Shown here piece after piece: positions 18,650 through 26,322 of a DNA stretch of 56,549 nt (position 1 is the stretch's first letter; each line of letters opens with the position of its first letter). A program made the position numbers and the translations under genes. The notes beneath the pieces are model-generated. The model saw only the letters and a program-made list of their open reading frames with translations, was not told the origin of the DNA and did not search any database. This stretch comes from Muricoccus nepalensis. Its GTDB lineage: Bacteria; Pseudomonadota; Alphaproteobacteria; Acetobacterales; Acetobacteraceae. The stretch is taken from the NCBI RefSeq assembly GCF_006438825.1, contig NZ_RCZP01000033.1:1-56549 (forward strand). Direction: 5' to 3'.

Positions 18650-20416
18650 CTACCAGGGCCCATCGCTGCCGTGGCCGACGGCGGCCGGGTGCTTCTCGGC
18701 GTGGTTGTCGTAGGCGGGGGCGGCGCGCTGCAGGTCGGCCGCCCAGGACGCCGCGGCCGCGCCCCCGCCGCGCGGCACGGCCGCGTCCGCCACGAGGACC
18801 GCGAGGGGGGGGACGGCGAGGTTGTTGTAGTGGAGGTCGGCGCTGGTGAGGCGGAAGAGGAGGCCGGCGACCTCCTTGCCCTCCTTCAGCCCGTCCTCGA
18901 TCGCCGTCACGGTCACGGCGTGGGGCGTGTTCCAGTCGTCGGGGGTGAAGACGATCCGGTGGAGCGGCGCCGGCGCGCCGCCCGAGGCGGCGACGCGCAG
19001 GTCCTGGCCGCCGAGGATCTCGAGCGTGACGGGGGCGGTCGGGCGCACGCTGAGCGCGACGCTGAAGCCGTCCCCGGCGCCGCCCTCGACCACGGCGGTG
19101 TTCAATCCCGTCTCCTGCAGGAGGAGGCCGTGGTTGCCGTCGGTGACCGTGACGCCGACGCCGGTGCCCGTCAGCGCCTTGAAGCTGAGGTCGTTGCTGC
19201 CGATCGTGAAGCTGACGTGGGCGGTCTCCGTGCCCTCGACGAGGGTGTCGACGGCGGCGCCGACGTTGACCACCCGGGGCGTCGCCCAGTCGGCGGGCTG
19301 GATGGTGAAGGTGACGGTCTTCATGGCGGGGCTCGAGGTGCCCGTGGAGATCATCAGGTCGCTGTCGGCGGTGAGCTGGAGGCTGACCACGGCGCTCGGC
19401 ATTCGGGAGAGCTGGACGGTGAAGGAGTCGGTCCTCCCACCCTCGGTCACATCGGTGGAGCCGTCGGTGTGGGTGACGACGATGCTCGCCTCCGGCGGGG
19501 GCGGTGGTGGTGGTGGCGGGGAGACAGGTGGCGAGACCGGGGGCGACACGGGCGGCGACACCGGCGGCGAGACCGGGGGAGAGACGGGTGGCGACACGGG
19601 CGGCGATACCGGTGGCGAGACTGGCGGGGAGACCGGCGGCGAGACGGGCGGTGACACCGGTTCCAAGACCGGCGGTGACACCGGCGGCGACACTGGCGGC
19701 GACACTGGCGGCGACACTGGCGGGGAGATGGGAGGCGAGACGGGCGGCGACACCGGCGGCGAGACGGGGGGCGGGGGAGAGGGCAGCGGGGTGTCGTCGT
19801 CGTTGGTGACGTTCACGACGTCGACGTCGAGGCTGAAGGCGGACTCGTTCACGCCGTCGGAGGCGGCGATCATCACGTCGCGCAGCGTGCCGCCCTGGCG
19901 GAGGAGGTCCACGCCCTCCCGCAGCCGGAGGGTGTTGCCGACGATCTCGAACCAGGCGTCGTCCGGCGAGAGGACGCGGTAGGTGAGGTTCTCGGCGGGG
20001 CTGTCGGGATCGTCGGCCAGGAGGGTGCCGATGGTGCCCCCGACGTCGGTCTCGAGCACCTGGCCGCCGGTGGAGAAGCGGAGGTTGCTGGGTGCCTCGT
20101 CGTCCACCCCCTGGAGCGTGACGGACCAGGCATCCGCGAGCGCGATCCAGCTCGTGCCCGTGCGGACGGAGAGGCTGAAGCTGAGGACGGGGTCCGGGCC
20201 GGGGGCATAGGCCTCCCGGTCGAAGGCCTGGGCGGGTTGGATGGTGACGCGGCCGTTCCCGCCGAGCGTCGCGAGGAAAAGGGAGGCGTCCGGTCCGGTG
20301 AGGGCGATCTCGGCGATGGTGCCGGGTTCGCTGAGATCGAGGGTCGCGACCCAGTCGCCGGCCCTGTTGTTCTCGAAAATGGACGCGGGCACCGTGCCCG
20401 CAGCCGTGATCGGCAT
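18650..20416 (-). CDS. cadherin-like / Calx-beta-like protein with internal (SPPV)n repeat
   Basis: A 588-residue protein with no signal peptide. Residues 1-210 look like cadherin-type beta-sandwich units (AFDREAYAPG, VTLQGVDDEAP, MIAASDGVNES, LDVDVVNVTNDDD). Residues 216-300 are about 20 copies of the tetrapeptide SPPV, interrupted by one SPPI and one LEPV, and end in a run of eight or nine prolines. Residues 310-560 hold two Calx-beta-like units (TDVTEGGRTDSFTVQLS and later AVVEGGAGDGFSVALS) with TFTIQPADWATPRVVNV and IVFTPDDWNTPHAVTV. Such modules occur in large exported adhesins. The lack of a signal peptide would suit type I export, but no RTX nonapeptides or transporter genes are seen. 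Function unknown. Confidence 0.8.
   Translation of the reverse strand: MPITAAGTVPASIFENNRAGDWVATLDLSEPGTIAEIALTGPDASLFLATLGGNGRVTIQPAQAFDREAYAPGPDPVLSFSLSVRTGTSWIALADAWSVTLQGVDDEAPSNLRFSTGGQVLETDVGGTIGTLLADDPDSPAENLTYRVLSPDDAWFEIVGNTLRLREGVDLLRQGGTLRDVMIAASDGVNESAFSLDVDVVNVTNDDDTPLPSPPPPVSPPVSPPVSPPISPPVSPPVSPPVSPPVSPPVLEPVSPPVSPPVSPPVSPPVSPPVSPPVSPPVSPPVSPPVSPPVSPPVSPPPPPPPPPEASIVVTHTDGSTDVTEGGRTDSFTVQLSRMPSAVVSLQLTADSDLMISTGTSSPAMKTVTFTIQPADWATPRVVNVGAAVDTLVEGTETAHVSFTIGSNDLSFKALTGTGVGVTVTDGNHGLLLQETGLNTAVVEGGAGDGFSVALSVRPTAPVTLEILGGQDLRVAASGGAPAPLHRIVFTPDDWNTPHAVTVTAIEDGLKEGKEVAGLLFRLTSADLHYNNLAVPPLAVLVADAAVPRGGGAAAASWAADLQRAAPAYDNHAEKHPAAVGHGSDGPW
19518..19769. repeat. 21-copy 12-bp tandem repeat coding for SPPV units
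   Basis: Twenty-one contiguous 12-base units of the form GGCGACACCGGC, with G/C variation at the wobble sites, fill 252 bases. One unit (TCCAAGACCGGC) breaks the pattern and encodes LEPV; another carries ATG and gives SPPI. Because the unit is a multiple of three, copy changes would lengthen or shorten the proline spacer without a frameshift. Three adjacent identical units (GGCGACACTGGC) near 19690-19730 point to recent duplication. Confidence 0.95.
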
Positions 20417-20508
20417 CGGATCCCCGCTCGCGTCTCTCTGACGCGGCGGAGGATGGGCGGGGCGGGTGAAAGCGGGGTTAAGTGCCCCGCCGCACCCGCC
20501 TCAGGCGG

Positions 20509-20880
20509 TCAGGCCGCGGCGGAGCCGGGCTCCTGGGCGGCGATGAGGGCGCGCATGGCGCGCGCCCAGCCCGGCGCGTCGCCGAGCAGGCCGTCGAGGG
20601 TGGGGACCGGCAGGGTCTCGGCGAACTCGAGGGCGGTCACGGCGCGGGGGTCCCAGCCGGCGGCGATCGCCTCGACGGGCTGGCCGGCCTCGCGCGCGGC
20701 CTCGCCGACGAGGCCGCGGACCTCGCGAGCGGCGTTGAGCACCCGGGCGGCGGCCTCGTGGCGGCGCGGCTCGGCGAGGTTGTCGTTCGCGATCTCGGCC
20801 AGGCTCGCAAGGGTCCGGCTCTCGAGGGCCTGGCTCTCGCGGGCGCGCGTCTCGGTGGCGGGGATCTGGTGGGCGGGCAT
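20509..20880 (-). CDS. hypothetical protein
   Basis: A 123-residue soluble, mostly helical, Ala/Glu/Arg-rich protein (LAEIANDNLAEPRRHEAAARV, LEFAETLPVPTLDGLLGD). I do not recognise a family and see no signal peptide or membrane segment. The ATG at 20880 has a GGAAGGA site about 11 bases upstream; a TTG at 20913 is a weaker alternative. It is divergent from the SCO gene. It could share a transcript with the repeat protein gene 92 bases downstream, but no evidence ties them. Confidence 0.55.
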   Translation of the reverse strand: MPAHQIPATETRARESQALESRTLASLAEIANDNLAEPRRHEAAARVLNAAREVRGLVGEAAREAGQPVEAIAAGWDPRAVTALEFAETLPVPTLDGLLGDAPGWARAMRALIAAQEPGSAAA

Positions 20881-20988
20881 CGTCTCGCTTGTCCTTCCGG
20901 GCCTCTGCCGCAAGTCAATCCCCCGCTCTCGGGGTGGGCGACAGGGCTGCTAACGTGCCTACCCCATCCCTCGTTGCGCCGGCTGCGC

Positions 20989-20994
20989 TATATG
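20989..20994 (+). promoter_or_regulatory. candidate -10 box giving a leaderless SCO mRNA
   Basis: TATATG at 20989-20994 sits seven bases before the ATG at 21002. The same GCTATATGGG string occurs upstream of ssrA at 38789. If used as a -10, transcription would begin at or within a base of the start codon. No good -35 is visible and there is no Shine-Dalgarno sequence, which agrees with a leaderless start. Confidence 0.35.
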
Positions 20995-21001
20995 GGGGGC
21001 C

Positions 21002-21658
21002 ATGACCCGCGCAATCCGCATCGCCGTCCTTCTTCTCGTCGCCGTGCTCGGCGGGCTCTGGGGCGCGGCCTTTCTCACCCGCGCGCCCGGGGAGGGGCTG
21101 GGGGCCGCCTTCGCGCGGCTGGCCGGGGGCGGGAGCACGCCGCCCAGCGCGGGCGGGGTGGCGCTGCCGGGCGGGGTGAGCATCGGTGGCAACTTCACCC
21201 TGGTGGACGGGGACGGGCGGACCGTGACGCAGGACGACCTGCGCGGGAAGCTCTCGCTGGTGCTGTTCGGCTTCACCTTCTGCCCGGACGTCTGCCCGAC
21301 GGAGCTGCAGGTGATCGCCCAGGCGATGGACCTGCTGGGGCCGCAGGCGGCCCAGGTGCGGCCGGTCTTCATCACGGTGGACCCCGAGCGGGACACGCCG
21401 GCGAAGATGAAGGAGTACGTGGCCCAGTTCCACCCGGCCATCACGGGGCTGACGGGCACGCCCCAGCAGGTGGCCGCCGCCGCCCGCGCCTGGCGGGTCT
21501 ACTACAGCAAGGTGACGCCGGCGGGGGCGACGGACTACCTGATGGACCATTCCGCCTTCACCTACCTCATGGGGCGCGACGGCTCGTTGCGCGCCCTGTT
21601 CCGCCCGGGCGCGACGCCCGAGGAGATGGCGGCCTCGATCCGGGCGAACCTCGGCTAG
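21002..21658 (+). CDS. SCO1/SenC family copper chaperone-like protein
   Basis: A 218-residue membrane-anchored thioredoxin-fold protein. Residues 5-24 form an N-terminal membrane anchor. The copper/redox motif is CPDVC (C94, C98) in FGFTFCPDVCPTE, and the third ligand His lies in LMDHSAFTYL near residue 181. SCO proteins sit on the periplasmic face of the inner membrane and help build the CuA site of cytochrome c oxidase. PVFITVDPERDTP is the conserved family strand. Cytochrome oxidase genes are not in the window. Upstream signals suggest a leaderless transcript. Confidence 0.93.
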   Translation: MTRAIRIAVLLLVAVLGGLWGAAFLTRAPGEGLGAAFARLAGGGSTPPSAGGVALPGGVSIGGNFTLVDGDGRTVTQDDLRGKLSLVLFGFTFCPDVCPTELQVIAQAMDLLGPQAAQVRPVFITVDPERDTPAKMKEYVAQFHPAITGLTGTPQQVAAAARAWRVYYSKVTPAGATDYLMDHSAFTYLMGRDGSLRALFRPGATPEEMAASIRANLG

Positions 21659-21748
21659 TCCCCCGGGCCGGGCCCTCCGGGGCGCTCGGTCCTGCCCCGC
21701 GCGCAGCGCTGTTGCGCGGCGGGTGGCGGTTGCGGCATTCCAGGGGCC

Positions 21749-23011
21749 ATGCCCGACGCCCTTCCCTCCGCCGCCCCCATGTCCCTGGCCAAGGACAAGA
21801 TCCGGATCCTGCTGCTGGAGGGGATCTCCGACAGCGCGGTCGCGACGCTGAACGCGGCCGGCTACACGAACATCCGGCGGGAGAAGAAGGCGCTGGACGA
21901 GGCGGCCCTGCGGGACGCCATCAAGGGCGTCCACCTGCTCGGCATCCGCTCCCGCACGCGGGTGACGGAGGCGGTACTGGCCGAGGCGGACCGGCTGATC
22001 GCGGTGGGGTGCTTCTGCATCGGCACCGACCAGGTGGACCTGGCGGCCGCGCGACGGCGGGGCATCCCCGTGTTCAACGCCCCCTTCTCCAACACGCGCT
22101 CGGTGGCCGAGCTGGTGATGGGGGAGATCGTGATGCTGCTCCGCGGCATCCCCGGGCGGTCCAACAGCGCCCATGTGGGGGTCTGGGACAAGTCGGCGGC
22201 GGACTCGCGCGAGGTACGGGGCAAGACGCTCGGCATCGTCGGCTACGGCAACATCGGCGCGCAGGTCTCGGTGCTGGCCGAGGCCTTCGGGATGCGCGTG
22301 ACCTACTACGACGTGATCCCGAAGCTGCCGCACGGCAACGCGCTCTCGGTGCCCTCGCTGCGGGCGCTGCTGGAGGGGGCGGACGTGGTGACGCTGCACG
22401 TGCCGGAGACGGCGGCGACGCAGAACCTCATCGGCGCCGACGAGATCGCGCTGATGCGGCCGGGCGCCATCCTGCTGAACAACGCGCGCGGGCGGGTGCT
22501 GGACCTGGAGGCGCTGCGGGCGGCGATGGAGTCCGGGCATCTCGGCGGCGCGGCGGTGGACGTCTTCCCGGAGGAGCCGGAGAAGAACACCGACCCCTTC
22601 CACTCCCCGCTCCAGGGCCTGCGCAACGTGATCCTGACGCCGCATATCGGCGGCAGCACGATCGAGGCGCAGTCGCGCATCGGCGAGGAGACCGGGCGCA
22701 AGCTGGTGGACTACTCCGACATGGGGGCGACGCTGGGCGCGGTGAACTTCCCCGAGGCGGTGCTGCCGGCGCGGCAGCGGGGGGCGCGCTTCCTGCACGT
22801 CCACGGCAACCACCCGGGCACGCTGGCCGCCATCAACGAGGTCTTCACGCGGCGCGGCGCCAACATCGCCGGCCAGTACCTGCAGACGGATTCCGAGATC
22901 GGCTACGTCGTGGTCGACGCCGAGGGGCTGTCCGACGCGAACGCCGTGCTGGACGACCTGCGGGCGCTGCCGGGCACGGTGCGGGCGCGGCTGCTCTACG
23001 AGCGGGGGTGA
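21749..23011 (+). CDS. serA: D-3-phosphoglycerate dehydrogenase
   Basis: A 420-residue SerA with the ACT domain, like the E. coli type. The substrate domain carries GIRSRTRVTE and CIGTDQVD; the NAD-binding domain has GIVGYGNIGAQ; the catalytic Arg, Glu and His lie in NNARG, EEPE and TPHIGGST. The C-terminal ACT domain (about 345-420, FLHVHGNHPGTLAAINEVF, GANIAGQYL) binds serine for feedback inhibition. It oxidises 3-phosphoglycerate in serine synthesis. The GTG-free start at 21749 follows CCAGGGGCC; the ATG at 21779 (MSLAKDKIRILLLEG) aligns better with the E. coli N-terminus and may be the true start. Confidence 0.95.
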   Translation: MPDALPSAAPMSLAKDKIRILLLEGISDSAVATLNAAGYTNIRREKKALDEAALRDAIKGVHLLGIRSRTRVTEAVLAEADRLIAVGCFCIGTDQVDLAAARRRGIPVFNAPFSNTRSVAELVMGEIVMLLRGIPGRSNSAHVGVWDKSAADSREVRGKTLGIVGYGNIGAQVSVLAEAFGMRVTYYDVIPKLPHGNALSVPSLRALLEGADVVTLHVPETAATQNLIGADEIALMRPGAILLNNARGRVLDLEALRAAMESGHLGGAAVDVFPEEPEKNTDPFHSPLQGLRNVILTPHIGGSTIEAQSRIGEETGRKLVDYSDMGATLGAVNFPEAVLPARQRGARFLHVHGNHPGTLAAINEVFTRRGANIAGQYLQTDSEIGYVVVDAEGLSDANAVLDDLRALPGTVRARLLYERG

Positions 23012-23105
23012 CCCCTCGCCCCCGGCGGGGGGCGATTGACAAGGCGGGCGCCCCGCGCACTCCTCCCCTTGCCCGATGCGGGCCAGGGGAAGGGGGAGGC
23101 GGCGG

Positions 23106-24806
23106 ATGGCCAAGGGTCTGCGCAAGGGGCTGACGAGCTACGGGGACGCGGGCTTCTCGCTGTTTCTCCGCAAGGCCTTCATCAAGGCGGCCGGCTATTC
23201 CGACGACGCGCTGGACCGGCCGATCATCGGCATCACCGACACGGCCAGCGACTTCAACCCCTGCCACGGCAACGCGCCGCAGCTGATCGAGGCGGTGCGG
23301 CGCGGGGTGATGCTCTCGGGCGGGCTGCCGATGGCCTTCCCGACGATCTCGATCCACGAGAGCTTCGCGCACCCGACCTCGATGTACCTTCGCAACCTCA
23401 TGGCGATGGACACGGAGGAGATGGTGCGCGCCCAGCCCATGGACGCCGTCGTCCTCATCGGCGGCTGCGACAAGACCCTGCCCGCGCAGATCATGGGGGC
23501 GGCGAGCGCGGGCATCCCGGCGATCGTCGTGCCCGTGGGTCCGATGGTGGTGGGGCACCACCGCGGCGAGGTGCTCGGCGCCTGCACGGATTGCCGGCGG
23601 CTCTGGGGGCAGCACCGCGCGGGCAAGATCGACGAGACGGAGATCGAGGTGATCAGCGGGCGGCTCGCGCCCTCCGTCGGCACCTGCATGGTCATGGGCA
23701 CGGCGAGCACCATGGCCTGCATGATCGAGGCGATGGGGCTCTCCCTGCCCCACAGCGCCGCCATCCCGGCGCCGCACGCGGAGCGGCTGCGCTGCGGGGA
23801 GGCGAGCGGGCGGGTGGCCGTGGAGATGGCGGCGCGCGGCGGGCCGGCGCCGAAGGCGCTGCTGACGGCGGGGTCGCTGCGCAACGCGATGACGGTGCTG
23901 CAGGCGATCGGCGGCTCCACCAACGGGCTGGTGCACCTGGCCGCAATCGCGGGGCGCGTGGGGCTGCGCGTGGACCTCGAGGAGTTCGACGCGATCGGGC
24001 GGCGCGTGCCGGTGCTGGTGGACCTCAAGCCGTCGGGCGACCACTACATGGAGCACCTGCACCACGCGGGCGGCGTGCCGCGGCTGCTGCGGGAGCTGGA
24101 GCCGCATCTCGACCTCGACGCGCCGACGGTGCTGGGGGGCACGCTCGGCGACTACCTGACGCTGGCGGAGGAGGTGCCGGGGCAGACGGTGATCCGCCCG
24201 CGGAGCGCGCCGCTGAAGGAGACGGGCGGGATGGCGGTGCTGCGCGGCAACCTCTGCCCCGGCGGCGCGGTGATCAAGCACGCGGCGGCGACCGCCTCGC
24301 TTCTCAAGCACACCGGGCGCGCGGTGGTCTTCGACAGCGTGGAGGACATGACGAACCGGGTCGACGACCCCGCGCTGGACGTCGCGGCGGAGGACGTGCT
24401 GGTGCTGCGCAACGCGGGGCCCAAGGGCGCGCCGGGCATGCCGGAGGCCGGCTACCTGCCCATCCCGCGCAAGCTGGCGCAGGCCGGCGTGAAGGACATG
24501 GTGCGGATCTCCGACGCGCGGATGTCGGGCACGGCCTTCGGCACGATCGTGCTGCACGTGACGCCGGAATCGGCGGTGGGCGGGCCGCTGGCGCTGGTGC
24601 GGACGGGGGACCGGATTGCGCTCGACGTCGAGGCGCGGCGGCTGGAGCTGCTGGTGGACGAGGCGGAGCTGGCGCGGCGCGCGGCGGAGGTCGTGCCGCC
24701 CCGCCCGGCCCCGAAGCGCGGCTACGCGAAGCTGTTCCACGACACGGTGCTGCAGGCCGACAAGGGCTGCGACTTCGACTTCCTGACGGGCGAGGACGAG
24801 GACTAG
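23106..24806 (+). CDS. IlvD/Edd family dehydratase (sugar-acid dehydratase type)
   Basis: A 566-residue member of the dihydroxy-acid/6-phosphogluconate dehydratase family. Three cysteines at the expected cluster positions are present: C53 in NPCHGNAP, C121 in GGCDKT and C194 in GTCMVMGTA, with the family KHA in AVIKHAAATAS and DARMSGT near the C-terminus. Members dehydrate dihydroxy acids; besides IlvD, the family includes pentonate dehydratases such as L-arabinonate dehydratase. The immediate downstream polyol dehydrogenase favours a sugar-acid role over valine/isoleucine synthesis. The ATG at 23106 follows GGGGGAGGC. It may share a transcript with the dehydrogenase that starts seven bases after its stop. 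Confidence 0.88.
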   Translation: MAKGLRKGLTSYGDAGFSLFLRKAFIKAAGYSDDALDRPIIGITDTASDFNPCHGNAPQLIEAVRRGVMLSGGLPMAFPTISIHESFAHPTSMYLRNLMAMDTEEMVRAQPMDAVVLIGGCDKTLPAQIMGAASAGIPAIVVPVGPMVVGHHRGEVLGACTDCRRLWGQHRAGKIDETEIEVISGRLAPSVGTCMVMGTASTMACMIEAMGLSLPHSAAIPAPHAERLRCGEASGRVAVEMAARGGPAPKALLTAGSLRNAMTVLQAIGGSTNGLVHLAAIAGRVGLRVDLEEFDAIGRRVPVLVDLKPSGDHYMEHLHHAGGVPRLLRELEPHLDLDAPTVLGGTLGDYLTLAEEVPGQTVIRPRSAPLKETGGMAVLRGNLCPGGAVIKHAAATASLLKHTGRAVVFDSVEDMTNRVDDPALDVAAEDVLVLRNAGPKGAPGMPEAGYLPIPRKLAQAGVKDMVRISDARMSGTAFGTIVLHVTPESAVGGPLALVRTGDRIALDVEARRLELLVDEAELARRAAEVVPPRPAPKRGYAKLFHDTVLQADKGCDFDFLTGEDED

Positions 24807-24813
24807 GCCCCGC

Positions 24814-26289
24814 GTGGAGGCGGTCGACCTCCGCCGCGACACCCTCGCGCGGATCGCGCCGCGCCTGCGGGTGCCGGGCTACGACCCGGCGGCGGTGCGG
24901 GCGGGGATCGTGCATCTCGGCCTCGGCGCCTTCCACCGCGCGCACATGGCCCGCTACACCCACGCGCTGATGGAGCGGCGCGCGGACGCGCTGGACTGGG
25001 GGATCGTCGGCGCGGGGCTGCTGCCGGCGGACCGGCGGGTGCGGGACTGCCTGCTGCCGCAGGACGGGCTCTACACGCTGGTGGAGCGCGACGGCGTGGA
25101 GGAGACGGCGGGCGTGATCGGCTCGCTCGCGGAGGTGGTCTACGCCGGGGATACGACGGAGGGGCTGCTCGCGCGGATGGAGGACCCCGCAATCCGCCTC
25201 GTCAGCCTGACGGTGAGCGAGAACGGCTACGGCCTGAACCCGGCGACGCGGGCGCTCGACCCGGAGCACCCGATGATCCGGGCGGACCTCGCCGCGCCCG
25301 CGCGGCCGCGGAGCGCGGTCGGGGTGATCGTGGAAGCCTACCGGCGGCGCATGGAGGCCGGGGGCCGCGCCTTCACGGCGATGAGCTGCGACAACATCCA
25401 GGGCAACGGCGGCGTGCTGCGCGCGGCCGTGCTGTCGCTGGCGGGGATGCGCGACGCGCGGCTCGCGGGATGGATCGAGGAGCACGGCGCCTTTCCGGAG
25501 ACGATGGTGGACCGGATCACGCCGGCGACGCGGCCCGACCAAGTCGCGCAGCTGGAGCGGGACTACGGGCTTCGCGACCGCTGGCCGGTCTTTTCCGAAC
25601 GCTTCACGCAATGGGTGATCGAGGACCGCTTCGCGGCGGGGCGGCCGGAATGGGAGGAGGTGGGCGCGCAGTTCGTTCCCGACGTCGCGCCCTACGAGAT
25701 CATGAAGCTGCGGCTGCTGAACGGGAGCCACCTGGCGATCGCGGCGCTCGGGCGGCTGATGGGGCACCGCTTCGTGCACGAGGTCATGGCCGACGACCGG
25801 ATGCGCGCCTACATGGCCGCGCTGATGGACCGCGAGACGGGGCCGACGCTGGCGCCGGTGCCGGGGGTGGACCTTGGCGCCTACAAGCGCGACCTCGTCG
25901 CGCGCTTCGCCAACCCGGCGATCGAGGACACGGTGGAGCGCATCAACACGGACGCGCCGGTGAACCTGCTGGTGATGCCGATCGAGGCGAGCCTCGCGGC
26001 GGGGGGCGAGGTGGAGTTGCTCGCGCTCGCGCTCGCCGCCTGGATGCGGCGGCTGCGCGGGCGGGACGACCGGGGGGAGGCGATTGAGATCCGCCACCCG
26101 CTGGCCGCGCTGCTGCAGGAGCGGGCGGCGGAGGGGGGCGCGGACCCGGGGCCGCTGCTGTCCGTGGAATCGCTGTTCGGCGGGCTGCGGCACGAGGCGC
26201 GCTTCGTGGAGGCGCTGCGGCGGTGGATGGCCTCGCTGCACGAGGCGGGGGCGTCGGCGACGCTCGACCGCGCGCTCGGCGGCGGGTGA
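24814..26289 (+). CDS. mannitol dehydrogenase family protein (polyol/hexuronate reductase)
   Basis: A 491-residue long-chain polyol dehydrogenase. The N-terminal NAD-binding region reads IVHLGLGAFHRAHMARYT, and the family active-site signature KxxxxNxxH is exact at K298, N303 and H306 in MKLRLLNGSHLAI. The group contains mannitol 2-dehydrogenase, fructuronate reductase and tagaturonate-like enzymes. Paired with an IlvD/Edd dehydratase it would fit a uronate or aldonate route (fructuronate to mannonate, then dehydration), but the dehydratase of the classical route is UxuA, a different family. The start is GTG at 24814, seven bases after the previous stop; no other start fits the N-terminal motif. 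Confidence 0.9.
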   Translation: MEAVDLRRDTLARIAPRLRVPGYDPAAVRAGIVHLGLGAFHRAHMARYTHALMERRADALDWGIVGAGLLPADRRVRDCLLPQDGLYTLVERDGVEETAGVIGSLAEVVYAGDTTEGLLARMEDPAIRLVSLTVSENGYGLNPATRALDPEHPMIRADLAAPARPRSAVGVIVEAYRRRMEAGGRAFTAMSCDNIQGNGGVLRAAVLSLAGMRDARLAGWIEEHGAFPETMVDRITPATRPDQVAQLERDYGLRDRWPVFSERFTQWVIEDRFAAGRPEWEEVGAQFVPDVAPYEIMKLRLLNGSHLAIAALGRLMGHRFVHEVMADDRMRAYMAALMDRETGPTLAPVPGVDLGAYKRDLVARFANPAIEDTVERINTDAPVNLLVMPIEASLAAGGEVELLALALAAWMRRLRGRDDRGEAIEIRHPLAALLQERAAEGGADPGPLLSVESLFGGLRHEARFVEALRRWMASLHEAGASATLDRALGGG

Positions 26290-26293
26290 GGCG

Positions 26294-26313
26294 GGCGGGG
26301 ATCGCTCCCCGCC
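26294..26313. terminator. bidirectional terminator hairpin between convergent genes
   Basis: GGCGGGG (26294-26300) pairs with CCCCGCC (26307-26313) around a six-base loop ATCGCT. It lies in the 33-base gap between the dehydrogenase (+) and the UgpB-like gene (-), whose ends converge here. There is no T-run on either side. Confidence 0.5.
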
Positions 26314-26322
26314 TGGCCCCGG

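Noticed and set aside
19518-19769. CRISPR-like array
   Set aside because: Units are contiguous 12-mers with no unique spacers and they encode SPPV in the gene frame.
24814-26289. Uronate isomerase-type UxuA/UxuB operon
   Set aside because: The dehydrogenase could be UxuB-like, but the neighbouring dehydratase is IlvD/Edd type, not UxuA, so the classical operon name was not used.
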